Source: Streptomyces shenzhenensis
GTDB taxonomy: Bacteria; Actinomycetota; Actinomycetes; Streptomycetales; Streptomycetaceae
Assembly (NCBI RefSeq): GCF_021462265.1
Contig: NZ_JAJONF010000057.1
Location: 1-55,928 of the forward strand
Length of the DNA stretch: 55,928 nucleotides
Direction: 5' to 3'
A program made the position numbers and the translations under genes. Of this stretch, positions 39,684-48,012 are shown in pieces. How positions within the stretch are numbered: the stretch's first letter is position 1; each line of letters begins with the position of its first letter. Below the pieces are notes generated by a model. It was not told where the DNA came from. It saw only the letters and a list, made by a program, of their open reading frames with translations, and did not search any database.

Positions 39684-40059
39684 GCCCCCTTCCTTCCCCG
39701 TCCGTCGTCCACGACCGGGGTGCGACGGAGTAGTGCTGCGGCCGACCGCCTGACTGCGTGGGCCGTGGCGGCCCGCGGCGGGCATCGGATGCCGGAACGC
39801 ACGGGCACAGATCGGCGGTAGCAGCCCCTTCGGACCTCGTCCCGGAGAGCCGACTGCTGGTGTCTGGTCAGCTTGCCTCGCGGACGGCAGCAGGAGGCAG
39901 GGCCGACCGGCCCTGAGCACAGGACCGAGCCGCCCCGCCGCCCAGGGGACGGGTGGCCGAGAGGCCAAGGGCACAGGGGAGGCGCGACACCGTGGATCGC
40001 CTCTGCCGGCGCTTCCCCGGCGCGTGCCGCAGCCTGGTCCTGGGGATGACGGTCGGATA
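39684..40059. other. gene-free interval
   Basis: Nothing supported is seen here apart from the presumed CBS-BON promoter. The AAGGAAGGGGG tract next to 39684 is the ribosome-binding site of that gene. No hairpin or clear dyad stood out. Confidence 0.4.
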
Positions 40060-40389
40060 TCAGGTCTTCGCGACGGTGAGCAGCACCGCGGCGTCCTCCA
40101 CCGCCTGCAGGCTGTGCCGGGCTTCTGGGATGGTGATCAGGTCGCCGGTGCGGCCCTCCCAGGAGGTGTCCCCGCTGCTGAGACGGACGCGTCCGCGCAG
40201 CACCAGCAGGGTCGCCTCACCGGGGTTCTCGTGCTCGGCGAGCACGGTGTCGGCGGTCAGCGCGAGGAGGGTCTGGCGCAGGACGTGTTCGTGGCCGCCG
40301 TAGACGGTGGCGGCGCTGCGTCCGGTGGAGGCGGCCGTGGCGCGTTCCAGGTGCTCGCGGACCAGTGCGTCCAGTGAGAGTTTCTGCAT
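40060..40389 (-). CDS. cupin-domain protein, copy 1
   Basis: A 109-residue single-domain cupin: VLAEHENPGEATLLVLRGRVRLSSGDTSWEGRTGDLITIPEARHSLQAVEDAAVLLTV. Residues H/E of HENPGEATLLVL and the second-motif H of ARHSL are present, giving a metal site. Upstream GGAGG is nine bases from the start. The substrate is unknown. A second cupin lies 1 kb away (41074-41424) with the same style of motif. Often a small redox or regulatory protein. Confidence 0.8.
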   Translation of the reverse strand: MQKLSLDALVREHLERATAASTGRSAATVYGGHEHVLRQTLLALTADTVLAEHENPGEATLLVLRGRVRLSSGDTSWEGRTGDLITIPEARHSLQAVEDAAVLLTVAKT

Positions 40390-40667
40390 GGTGACAAGCC
40401 TCCATGGGAGAGAGCGGTGACCGCCGACGCGCCGTACGGGTGACGGGCAGCAAGCGCCTTAGGGGCGCCGGTGGCGGAGAACCGGCGTCCGGCGATCGAG
40501 CCGATGACGTCGAAGATCGGTGTCTGGATGGTGCCGCGGGCGGGCAGAGCGGCCATGACCGGCTTGCCGCCGCGCCGCAGACCGCCGTCACGCCACGTGC
40601 TCGCTCTCCGTCACCCTCACGCCCGGGTGACGGGCAGGGGCTGCGGCGTGCTCGTCCCGGAACCCGG
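40390..40667. other. gene-free interval
   Basis: No coding feature is supported in this interval between the first cupin and the small DUF5808-like gene. It holds their promoter and end regions and shows no strong dyad by eye. Confidence 0.35.
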
Positions 40668-40943
40668 TCAAGGAGACCGGCGCAGCTCCCGGGCCACGCG
40701 GGCCAGGTTCACTCCGTAGCCGATGCCGAACGCGTGCGGTGTGAAGAAGGCATCGCTGTCGGGATCCCAGAACTCGCGGACGAGCCTGTGCAAGGTGGGC
40801 CGCCGGAAGTCGTACGGCAGCCCGGCGATGCGCCCGGTCCAGGTCCGCTCCTGCGGCGGTTGTCGCAGCTCCTTCGCCACCGCTGCGGCGACAAGCGCGC
40901 CGACGGCAGCGAGAACCACTCGCTCGCGTAGTCGTCTGTTCAT
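40668..40943 (-). CDS. DUF5808-like small protein
   Basis: A 91-residue protein with an N-terminal hydrophobic helix (VVLAAVGALVAAAVA) and a conserved core WTGRIAGLPYDFRRPTLHRLVREFWDPDSDAFFTPHAFGIGYGVNLARV. The PYDFR-PT, FWDPD and FTPHAFG-GY motifs are those I recall for DUF5808. It is probably membrane-anchored with its core on the cytoplasmic side. ATG at 40943. Function unknown. Confidence 0.7.
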   Translation of the reverse strand: MNRRLRERVVLAAVGALVAAAVAKELRQPPQERTWTGRIAGLPYDFRRPTLHRLVREFWDPDSDAFFTPHAFGIGYGVNLARVARELRRSP

Positions 40944-41073
40944 GGTCAAACCGTAGGGCGGCGTGCAGGCCCCGGCCAAGGCGACGGCTCAGCACGACCG
41001 GCTCACGCACAACGGTCGGGCGTCGGGCGGTGGTCCGTGTGGCCTGGGCCCGCTCGCCCGGGCCCGGGGCCGG

Positions 41074-41424
41074 TCAGGCTGCGGAAGGCTTCGCTGATCC
41101 GGTGGGCTCGGGGGCGGGCAACATGGTCAGCAGCATGACGCTGGGCTCGATGGCACGCACGGTGTGCGGCAGCCGGGCGGGCAGGTGGATCCAGCTCCCC
41201 GGTGTCGCCTCGGTCTTCTCGTCGCCCAGGACGAGGTCGAGGCGGCCCTGGACGACCTGGATGACCACGGGCAGGGCGGAGGTGTGCTCGGTCAGTTCCT
41301 GGCCCGCGGCGAAGGCGAAGCCGACCACGCGCAGGCGGTCGTCGCGGTACAGGACGCGGCTGAGCGTGCCGTCCTCGGGCACGGCGAGTTCGGCGGCCAG
41401 ATCGGTGATCACGGTGGCGGGCAC
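41074..41424 (-). CDS. cupin-domain protein, copy 2
   Basis: A 116-residue single-domain cupin: FAFAAGQELTEHTSALPVVIQVVQGRLDLVLGDEKTEATPGSWIHLPARLPHTVRAIEPSVMLLTML. The EHTS and LPHTV motifs give the metal ligands. The GTG start follows GAGGAGG. It lies 11 bases after the end of the methyltransferase gene upstream on the same strand, so the two form an operon. It may bind the methyltransferase's substrate or a metal. This is inference. Confidence 0.8.
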   Translation of the reverse strand: MPATVITDLAAELAVPEDGTLSRVLYRDDRLRVVGFAFAAGQELTEHTSALPVVIQVVQGRLDLVLGDEKTEATPGSWIHLPARLPHTVRAIEPSVMLLTMLPAPEPTGSAKPSAA

Positions 41425-41435
41425 GGGATGCCTCC

Positions 41436-42281
41436 TCAGGCTCGGGTCGGGGTGGGGACGGCGAGCAGACTGATCGCGCCGAGGTGGGTGCTGTGGCGTT
41501 GGAACACGCGGCGCATGTGCAGTAGACGGCGCAGGGCGGCCGGGTCCCGCAGCGCCCGGCCGGCGATGCCCAGGGCCGGGACCAGCCCTTCGTCGTCGAT
41601 CAGCCGGCGCGGTTCGAGCAGTGCCATCGGCGCCGTCCTGCGAGCGGTGACGGTGAATCCCTCCGAGGTGAGGAGTTCGCTCCAGGCGGCGGGGGTGAGG
41701 GGTCGGGTGCCCACGTGGATGGCGCCCCGCAGGTCCGCGGTGATCCGGTCGGCGAGCGCCGGGTCGAGGCCGTCGGGCAGCAGACACATCTCGTGGATGG
41801 CGTAGCGGCCGGTGGCGTCGTCGAGGAGACGGCGTGCTTCGCGTACGACGCGCCGCTTGGCAGGCTCGGGCTGCATCGTCAGCATCGCCTCCCCGTACAC
41901 GACGGTGGCATCGCCGTCCGGCAGCCCGGTGTCCGTGGCGTCCGCCCGTACCGCGCGCACCTCGGTCGGGCCGGGGGCGGTGAGAGCGCTGAGCGCGGCG
42001 ACGGCGGCGGCGTCGCGGTCGACGGCGGTGTAGGCGGCCGGACGGCGGGTGAGGGTCAGCCGGGCGGTGGCTCCCAGGCCCGCGGCCAGCTCCACCACCC
42101 GGTCCTGCGGATCCACGCCCAGGGCGTCCAGCATCCACCGGGTCAGCTCCACACCGCCGGGGCGCAGCACGCGCTTGCCCAGCCTGGCCAGCAGCCAGTG
42201 GCCGGGCATGCGGGCGGCGTCGAGTCCGGCGCCGGGAGGGGAGATGCGGTTCCGCGGAATTCGCTGGTCCGTCGATGCCAT
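41436..42281 (-). CDS. SAM-dependent methyltransferase
   Basis: A 281-residue class I methyltransferase: motif I VVELAAGLGATARLTLTRRPAAYTAVDRD, then VVYGEAMLTMQPEPAKRRVVREARRLLDD as motif IV-like region, and YAIHEMCLLPDG. It is probably cytosolic. ATG at 42281. Upstream lies an iron-box-like site, so it may be iron-regulated, and it is followed by the second cupin. Members near heme or siderophore genes methylate small molecules. The substrate is not identified. Confidence 0.8.
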   Translation of the reverse strand: MASTDQRIPRNRISPPGAGLDAARMPGHWLLARLGKRVLRPGGVELTRWMLDALGVDPQDRVVELAAGLGATARLTLTRRPAAYTAVDRDAAAVAALSALTAPGPTEVRAVRADATDTGLPDGDATVVYGEAMLTMQPEPAKRRVVREARRLLDDATGRYAIHEMCLLPDGLDPALADRITADLRGAIHVGTRPLTPAAWSELLTSEGFTVTARRTAPMALLEPRRLIDDEGLVPALGIAGRALRDPAALRRLLHMRRVFQRHSTHLGAISLLAVPTPTRA

Positions 42282-42343
42282 GCCCCTGCCTCGCTCTCTG
42301 CCCACAGCGGACTGCTCACATCTGACTGCCCACATCGGAACTA

Positions 42344-42357
42344 TTAGGTGAACCTAA
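42344..42357. promoter_or_regulatory. iron-box-like palindrome (DmdR/IdeR type)
   Basis: TTAGGT-GA-ACCTAA is a perfect 14-base palindrome, closely matching the core of the TTAGGTTAGGCTAACCTAA iron box of DtxR-family regulators. It lies 62 bases upstream of the methyltransferase start, and also upstream of the plus-strand Cys-rich ORF and radical SAM gene, so it could act on either direction. DmdR is not in the window. Confidence 0.6.
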
Positions 42358-42584
42358 CTTGAAGTGCGGGTCCGGGGCGGGGGCCGAAGGTCCCGATTGC
42401 GGGGGCCGGTGGGCCAGTCTCGGCGGGACACTGACCAATCGAAGAAAGCGAGCAGATGGTGCTCAGCGGTGCCGGGCGGTACGACGGCGGGCCTCGGTGC
42501 GGGCCTGGGGTGCGGGCACCGCGAACACCTGGGGAACGGATACGCGCCGGCCTTGACCGCCCTGGCGCGCGGCACACACCTGTC

Positions 42585-42618
42585 CCGCTACCGCTACCGC
42601 TACCGCTACCGCTACCGC
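42585..42618. repeat. (CCGCTA) hexanucleotide microsatellite
   Basis: Five full CCGCTA units plus CCGC, 34 bases, lie between the iron-box-like site and the Cys-rich ORF. It is not in a supported gene. Slippage here could alter promoter spacing. Confidence 0.85.
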
Positions 42619-42738
42619 CCGGTCCTGGCGCGCCGACCGGATCAAGGGCCTGTCGGCCCAACGGGAGGGACTGTTCGGCCGCCGCGCCGGCCCGTCCCGA
42701 CTGCGCATGCTGATCAGCGACCGATCCGGAGGTATCCC

Positions 42739-42903
42739 GTGTACTACTGCAACCGGCATCAGTGCGGCTGTCTCCACCGCCGTCCTCCGTCAGGGGTGCT
42801 GCGCACGGTCCGGGCCGGTCACCGTCCGGCCGCCCGTCACGTCTGCCCTGACTCCCGGGCGGCCGGACGCAGTCTCAGGGCACTGGGCAGGGCGGTTCGA
42901 TGA
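42739..42903 (+). CDS. 54-residue Cys-rich ORF coupled to the radical SAM gene
   Basis: A GTG start with GGAGG six bases upstream, the best ribosome-binding site in this interval. The frame reads MYYCNRHQCGCLHRRPPSG, then an Arg/Ala-rich tail, and ends with a TGA that overlaps the radical SAM ATG (ATGA at 42900-42903). The N-terminal C-x4-C-x-C pattern with His could bind a metal or be a substrate. Since radical SAM/SPASM enzymes often modify small peptides, this is a candidate substrate or accessory protein. It may also be only a leader for translational coupling. No family is known to me. Confidence 0.5.
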   Translation: MYYCNRHQCGCLHRRPPSGVLRTVRAGHRPAARHVCPDSRAAGRSLRALGRAVR

Positions 42904-44174
42904 ACGCTGCCGACCGTGCCGTTCGCCTTCAGCGGCACGATGCCGGGGAACGGCCGTTCATCGTCATCTGGGAGTCCACCCGGGCCTGCCCGCTGGCCTG
43001 TCTGCACTGCCGGGCCGAGGCCGTGCCCGACCGTGACCCGCGCGAGCTGGACACCGCCGCCGCCAAGGACCTGCTGGACCAGGTCGCCGCCTTCGGACAG
43101 CCGGCCCCGCTGTTCGTGATCACCGGCGGCGACCCGTTCCAGCGCCCGGACCTGACCGACCTCATCGCCTACGGCAGGCAGATCGGCGTCCGGGTCGCCG
43201 TCTCCCCCTCGGGCACCCCGACGCTCACCGAGGAGCGACTGCGCGCCGTGCGCGCCGCGGGTGCGTCGGGAATCTCGCTCAGCCTGGACGGCTCCACCGC
43301 GGAGGTCCACGACACCTTCCGCGGGGTGCCCGGCGTGTTCCGCTGGACCCTGGACGCCTGGGACACCGCCCGCGCCCTGGGCATGAAGGTGCAGATCAAC
43401 ACCACGGTCGCCCGGCACAACCTGCACGACCTCCCTGACATCGTCCGCCTGGTCGCCGACCACGGCGCGATGCTGTGGAGCGCGTTCTTCCTGGTGCCCA
43501 CCGGACGCGGCCGCGGTCTCGGCGCGCTGACCCCGGCCGAGGTGGAGGACGTGCTCAACTTCGTCTACGACGTGGGCCTGACCGTGCCCGCCAAGACCAC
43601 CGAGGCCCACCACTTCCGCCGTGTCGCCCTGCAGCGCCGGATCCTCGCCGACGCCGGCGACGACCACGTGGCGGTGCTCGGACTCGGACCGCTCTACCGG
43701 GAACTGCGCGAGCGGGCCGCCGAGTCGGGCCTGGACACGCGAGTGCGCCGGGTGCGGCGCCCGCCGCTGGACGTCAACGCGGGCCGCGGCTTCGTCTTCG
43801 TCTCGCACACCGGCACCGTGCACCCCAGCGGCTTCCTGCCGCTGAGCGCCGGCAGCGTGCGCGAGTCGCCGCTGACGTCGATCTATCGCACCTCACCGCT
43901 GTTCACCGCGCTGCGGGCACCCGGCATGCTCCAGGGCCGGTGCGGGGCGTGCGAGTTCCGCCGGGTCTGCGGCGGCTCGCGGTCGCGGGCCTACGGCGTG
44001 ACCGGCGACCCGTTCGCCGAAGAGCCCTGGTGCGGCTACCAGCCCGGTTCCTTCCCGTACCAGCGGGAGCTGGCCGGGCTGCTGTCCGGTGACGGCGACG
44101 AGGAATCGCCCGTTCGTCCCCGTCAGGCCGCCGCCCCTGGCGGCAAGGGACACCGTGTACGGCAAGAACGATGA
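42900..44174 (+). CDS. radical SAM/SPASM protein (TIGR04053-like)
   Basis: A 424-residue enzyme. The N-terminal [4Fe-4S] motif C-x3-C-x2-C is Cys30, Cys34, Cys37 in STRACPLACLHCRAEA. SAM-binding GGDP and SLDGSTAEVHDTFRG follow. The SPASM region near residue 345 has GRCGACEFRRVCGGSRSRAYG and a later WCGYQPG. I recall this as TIGR04053. It is related to heme-synthesis radical SAM proteins (AhbC/NirJ) and to peptide-modifying ones. Its gene is coupled to the 54-residue Cys-rich ORF, downstream of an iron-box-like site. Confidence 0.8.
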   Translation: MNAADRAVRLQRHDAGERPFIVIWESTRACPLACLHCRAEAVPDRDPRELDTAAAKDLLDQVAAFGQPAPLFVITGGDPFQRPDLTDLIAYGRQIGVRVAVSPSGTPTLTEERLRAVRAAGASGISLSLDGSTAEVHDTFRGVPGVFRWTLDAWDTARALGMKVQINTTVARHNLHDLPDIVRLVADHGAMLWSAFFLVPTGRGRGLGALTPAEVEDVLNFVYDVGLTVPAKTTEAHHFRRVALQRRILADAGDDHVAVLGLGPLYRELRERAAESGLDTRVRRVRRPPLDVNAGRGFVFVSHTGTVHPSGFLPLSAGSVRESPLTSIYRTSPLFTALRAPGMLQGRCGACEFRRVCGGSRSRAYGVTGDPFAEEPWCGYQPGSFPYQRELAGLLSGDGDEESPVRPRQAAAPGGKGHRVRQER

Positions 44175-44181
44175 CCCGGCC

Positions 44182-44200
44182 GTGGGCGGAGTCCGCCCAC
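44182..44200 (+). terminator. hairpin after the radical SAM gene
   Basis: A perfect GTGGGCGG-agt-CCGCCCAC stem-loop begins eight bases after the stop codon. It has no T-run. A good terminator candidate. Confidence 0.6.
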
Positions 44201-44854
44201 CAGCAGGTTCAAGGCGTCCGGCCTGCGCGGTCGGCATCTGGCCACCGCCCTGCCCGCCACCTGATCGGCTGACCGATCCGCTCGGCGCGGACGGCCAGCC
44301 GTCGGACCCTGGTCGTTACGAGGCCGTCGCACGCCGGCACGGCCCGACCCGCGGGCGGCGGCCCTCCCACGACAGAAACGGTGCCATCCGCACCTGCTGA
44401 TCAGATTCGGCTTCGGCCGCACGCCGCGGGCACCCGGGCACTGCGCTGGTCGTCCCGCGGGACCGCCCGCGCCGCTGCCGGAACGAACTGGGCAGGCGGC
44501 CTCTCGCGGCGCCGTACGAAGGAACACGGCGGACACGCCGGCCGCCCCGGTCCGCCGCCAGGACGGTTGCCGGACAGAGGAAACCGGGCACGGGCGCCCG
44601 GCCGGCCGCCGCCACCCGCACCGCCGATCGCGACCGCCGCTTCACATCGGCTCAGCGGACAAGCCGGATACACGGCCGTACGGATGCGCGGCCTGGGCCG
44701 GTCTGTCCGCCGGCAGGGACTGATGGCCCATGCCGTCCGCGAGCCCGGATGCGGACAGTGGTCGAGGGATGCCGTTGGGGCAGGCCAGGGGCCCGCCGTA
44801 CGCGAGTGCTCCCGGTGGCGCCGTACCACCATGCAGAGGGAAGGGACGAACAAC
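44201..44854. other. gene-free interval before narK
   Basis: About 650 bases with no coding frame I can support. Frames on both strands are Arg/Pro-rich and look like shadows of GC-rich DNA. AAGGGA near 44840 is a weak ribosome-binding site for narK. No FNR- or NsrR-like dyad was recognised. Confidence 0.35.
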
Positions 44855-46138
44855 ATGGTCCAGCCGTTGAAGCCGAAGAGCGACAGCTCCCCATCAGGTG
44901 CCCCGGTGGCCGGCCGGGCCTGGCTGATGCTGGCCCTGGCCACCGTCGGCTTCGCCGTCAACTTCTGGGCCTGGGCGCTGCTGAGCCCGCTCGGCCCGCG
45001 GTTCAAGGACTTCCTCGGCCTGTCCTCGTTCCAGCAGTCGCTGCTGGTGGCCGTCCCGGTCGTGGTCGGCTCCCTGGGCCGTATCCCCGTGGGCGCGCTG
45101 ACCGACCGGTTCGGCGGCCGGATCATGTTCCCGATCGTGTCCGGGGCCACCATCGTGCCGGTGCTCTACCTCGGCCTGGCCGGGCACTCCTCCCTCGCGG
45201 CCCTGCTGGCCGGCGGGTTCTTCCTCGGAATCGGCGGCACCGCCTTCGCCGTCGGCGTGCCCTTCGTCAACGCCTGGTTCCCGCCCGAGCGGCGGGGCCT
45301 GGCCATCGGCGTCTTCGGCGTCGGCATGGGCGGCACCGCGATCAGCGCCCTGACCACCGTCAAGCTGGTCGACGCACACAGCATGTCCACCCCGTTCCTG
45401 ATCACCGCGGCGGTGCTCGCCGCCTACGCCGTGGTCGCAGGGCTCCTGCTGCGCGACGCCCCCGGCCGCACGGTGCCGACCGAGTCGCCGGCCCGCCGCC
45501 TGGCGGCCACCTTCAGGCTGGGCATCACCTGGCAGGCGTCGGCCCTGTACGCGGTGGCCTTCGGCGGCTATGTGGCCTTCTCCGTCTACCTGCCGACCTA
45601 CCTCAAGACCGGCTACGGCCTGACTCAGGCGGACGCCGCGAACCGGATGGCCGGGTTTGTGCTGCTGGCGGTGGCGATGCGGCCGGTCGGCGGCTGGCTG
45701 TCCGACCGTATCGGCCCGGTGCGGGTGCTGGCCGGCTCGCTGGCCGTGGTGGCCGTCGGCGCGGTGGTGCAGTCGCTCGCTCCGTCGCTGGCACCGGTGG
45801 GCACGATCGCCTTCCTGGCCATGGCCGGCGCGCTGGGCGCGGGCAGCGGGGCGACCTTCGCCCTGGTGGCCCTGCTGACCCCGGCGAACCAGGTCGGCTC
45901 CGTCACCGGCGTGGTCGGCGCCGCGGGCGGCCTGGGCGGGTTCGTGCCGCCGCTGGTGATGGGCTCGCTGTACGGGCAGTACAGGACGTACGCGGCGGGC
46001 CTCGTCCTGCTCGCGATCGTGGCCGCCGCGGCGCTGGGCTTCACCCTCACCGGTGTCCGCTCCACCGTCCAGGGCGGCGACCGGGCTCCACGCACCGGCC
46101 GTGGACAGCGGCACCGCAGGGCACACCCCACGACGTGA
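44855..46138 (+). CDS. narK: NarK-type nitrate/nitrite transporter (MFS)
   Basis: A 427-residue 12-helix permease of the nitrate-nitrite-porter family. Helix 2-3 loop GALTDRFGGRIMFP and the later WLSDRIGPVRVL are the MFS D-x2-G-x-R signatures. GVFGVGMGGTAISA and VVGAAGGLGGFVPPLVMG are Gly-rich nitrate-signature helices. It probably takes up nitrate or exports nitrite. ATG at 44855 after AAGGGA. A nitrate reductase is not in the window. The hemerythrin gene follows after 48 bases, suggesting an operon responding to nitrate/NO or low oxygen. Confidence 0.88.
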   Translation: MVQPLKPKSDSSPSGAPVAGRAWLMLALATVGFAVNFWAWALLSPLGPRFKDFLGLSSFQQSLLVAVPVVVGSLGRIPVGALTDRFGGRIMFPIVSGATIVPVLYLGLAGHSSLAALLAGGFFLGIGGTAFAVGVPFVNAWFPPERRGLAIGVFGVGMGGTAISALTTVKLVDAHSMSTPFLITAAVLAAYAVVAGLLLRDAPGRTVPTESPARRLAATFRLGITWQASALYAVAFGGYVAFSVYLPTYLKTGYGLTQADAANRMAGFVLLAVAMRPVGGWLSDRIGPVRVLAGSLAVVAVGAVVQSLAPSLAPVGTIAFLAMAGALGAGSGATFALVALLTPANQVGSVTGVVGAAGGLGGFVPPLVMGSLYGQYRTYAAGLVLLAIVAAAALGFTLTGVRSTVQGGDRAPRTGRGQRHRRAHPTT

Positions 46139-46186
46139 GACCACGCGACCGACGACGACGGAACCCACAGGCAAGGAGAGACCTCG

Positions 46187-46663
46187 ATGTGTGAGTACTG
46201 CGGCTGCCAGTCCCTGGCGTCCATCGACGAGCTGACCCGTGAGCACGACGAGGTCGTCCGTCTGATCAGCCACCTCCGCCCCGCCCACGAGGCCGGTGAC
46301 GTGGCCCGGACGGCCGAGATCGCCCGCGAGATCGCGACCGTGCTCGCCCCCCACACGCAGGTCGAGGAGCACGGCCTGTTCCCCGCGATGGCCGCCGACT
46401 TCCCCGAGCAGATCGCCGCGCTGGAAGCCGAGCACCGCAGCGTCGAGTCGGTTCTGGCCGAGGCCGCCGACGGCACCACGCCCTCGGATCCGGCCTGGCC
46501 GCACCGCCTGATGGAGGTGATGGCGATGTTGCGCAACCACATCCTCAAGGAGCAGGACGGCGTCTTCCCGGCCGCGCTCGCCAACCTCGGCACCGAGGAG
46601 TGGGAAGCGGTCGAGAAGGTACGCGCCGAGGCCGGCAGTGCCCTGCCCCCGCCGGCTGCCTGA
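46187..46663 (+). CDS. hemerythrin HHE-domain protein
   Basis: A 158-residue cytosolic protein. It begins MCEYCGCQSL, a short Cys-cluster found in many actinomycete members, followed by the four-helix hemerythrin domain. Iron ligands are visible in LTREHDEVVRLISHL, APHTQVEEHGLFPAM, LEAEHRSVESVL and RNHILKEQDGVFPAAL. It may sense or scavenge O2, NO or iron. ATG follows AAGGAGAG. It trails narK closely, so co-regulation in oxygen limitation or nitrosative stress is likely. Confidence 0.88.
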   Translation: MCEYCGCQSLASIDELTREHDEVVRLISHLRPAHEAGDVARTAEIAREIATVLAPHTQVEEHGLFPAMAADFPEQIAALEAEHRSVESVLAEAADGTTPSDPAWPHRLMEVMAMLRNHILKEQDGVFPAALANLGTEEWEAVEKVRAEAGSALPPPAA

Positions 46664-46833
46664 CCGCTCACGCACTCGGCCGTCACCACGGCGGCCCGGT
46701 CCCCGCACCGGCTGGGCCGCCGTTCGGCTGTCCGGCCGATCCGCGACGGATCCTCAAGAACGATCGAGGTCGGAGGCCCGCGCTTTCCTGCCGCCGGCCT
46801 CCGTCGGAGTCGCCGCTCGGCGGCCCCGGGAAG

Positions 46834-48009
46834 TCAGGACCTGGCGAGAGTCAAGCCGTGACAGGCTTCCTCGATCCAGCCGAGGGGGACCCCGCTGGGC
46901 AGAGCGCCGGCACGCAAGTCGGCTGTCAGCGCGTCCCAGTTGTCATAGCCGTGGGCCTTCGCTGTCGAGTCCCTGACCCTGGTCTCATGCGGAGGTGTCA
47001 CCTCCGTGCGGTTCCTCTTGTGATCCTTCAGCCGGTGAACCGCATGCCACAGCATCACTTCCGTCTCGAACTGCCTGAAATGATGAATCTTGTCCATCAG
47101 ATTTGCGGAAAGTGACGGAATGTCCAGGAAGAGGCGCGCGAGAGCCGGCTCGACCGAGGAATTCCGGGACAGCTTCGACTCGCTTCCGGTGGTCAGTCCT
47201 GCGAAGTCGAGCTGTTCGGCCAGCAGGAACCGGATGTATTTCTGATACCGGCCGGTTCCGAAGACGAACGGAGGAAGTGACAGATCGAGTTCTTCACGGC
47301 TGTGGCCGAGAAGCGGGTCGTGCGAGGAGTATCGCGGCCCTTGGCTGAACCGGCGGCCGTTTCCATCGGCAGGTGCCCCGTCGGGCAGGAGCGACAGAAA
47401 GCGAACAGCCCTCAGCGCGTCCACCCTCTTGATGTCGACGGAGGCCGCGACTTCACCTGTCACGCCACTCGGGTCGTCGATCCCGGCCTTCTTGAACAGA
47501 AGCCGCCAGACCCGGTCGGGATAGTACGATTCGGCGGCGACCCGGTGAAGCTCCACACCCTGGGACCGGGTGATCAGCTTGAGACCGTACAGCTTTCTGA
47601 TCGCCGCACGGATATTGACCAGGGCGACGCTCACCGCCGAGTGGCCGTCGTCGGGATCCGTCGCGACCACCACGGGGTCGTCCGAATCGAAGAGGCCGGA
47701 CCGGTACATCCTGTAGACGGCTCCGACACCGTGGACGCCGACGGGCCAGCATTCCGCGGCCCGTATGGCCCCCATACTGGACGCCCCGACGATCTGGGCG
47801 CCGTCGCGAGCCACCTCGACGACCTCTCGTGGTGACACCGGGAGCACCTGCGAAAACGATCCGTCGATGATGAGGATCCGTGAGCTCCCGCTTTCTCTGG
47901 CCCGGTAGACGTCGCCGCGCTTCGCGGGGGGAAGGACCTGCGCCTGCGGCAGAAGGGCCTGTGCCTCGCCCGGCGGCAGGGACGGCCCGGTGAATATGGT
48001 GGTCTTCAT
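46834..48009 (-). CDS. TfuA-domain protein (YcaO partner)
   Basis: A 391-residue protein. The N-terminal half is the TfuA domain: FTGPSLPPGEAQALLPQAQVLPPAKRGDVYRARE, RILIIDGSFSQVLPVSPREVVEVARDGAQIVGASSMGAIRAAEC, GVGAVYRMYRSGLFDSDDPVVVA. TfuA partners YcaO to introduce backbone thioamides by delivering sulfur. The C-terminal half (from about residue 180) is not typical of the short TfuA proteins and I do not recognise it. ATG at 48009, three bases after the YcaO stop, so the two are co-translated. It is the last gene of the operon. Confidence 0.85.
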   Translation of the reverse strand: MKTTIFTGPSLPPGEAQALLPQAQVLPPAKRGDVYRARESGSSRILIIDGSFSQVLPVSPREVVEVARDGAQIVGASSMGAIRAAECWPVGVHGVGAVYRMYRSGLFDSDDPVVVATDPDDGHSAVSVALVNIRAAIRKLYGLKLITRSQGVELHRVAAESYYPDRVWRLLFKKAGIDDPSGVTGEVAASVDIKRVDALRAVRFLSLLPDGAPADGNGRRFSQGPRYSSHDPLLGHSREELDLSLPPFVFGTGRYQKYIRFLLAEQLDFAGLTTGSESKLSRNSSVEPALARLFLDIPSLSANLMDKIHHFRQFETEVMLWHAVHRLKDHKRNRTEVTPPHETRVRDSTAKAHGYDNWDALTADLRAGALPSGVPLGWIEEACHGLTLARS

Positions 48010-48012
48010 GGC

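Noticed and set aside
42561..42640. Arg-Tyr or Leu-Pro dipeptide repeat protein from the CCGCTA array
   Set aside because: The coding potential is only an effect of the microsatellite. The flanking frame has no start with a ribosome-binding site.
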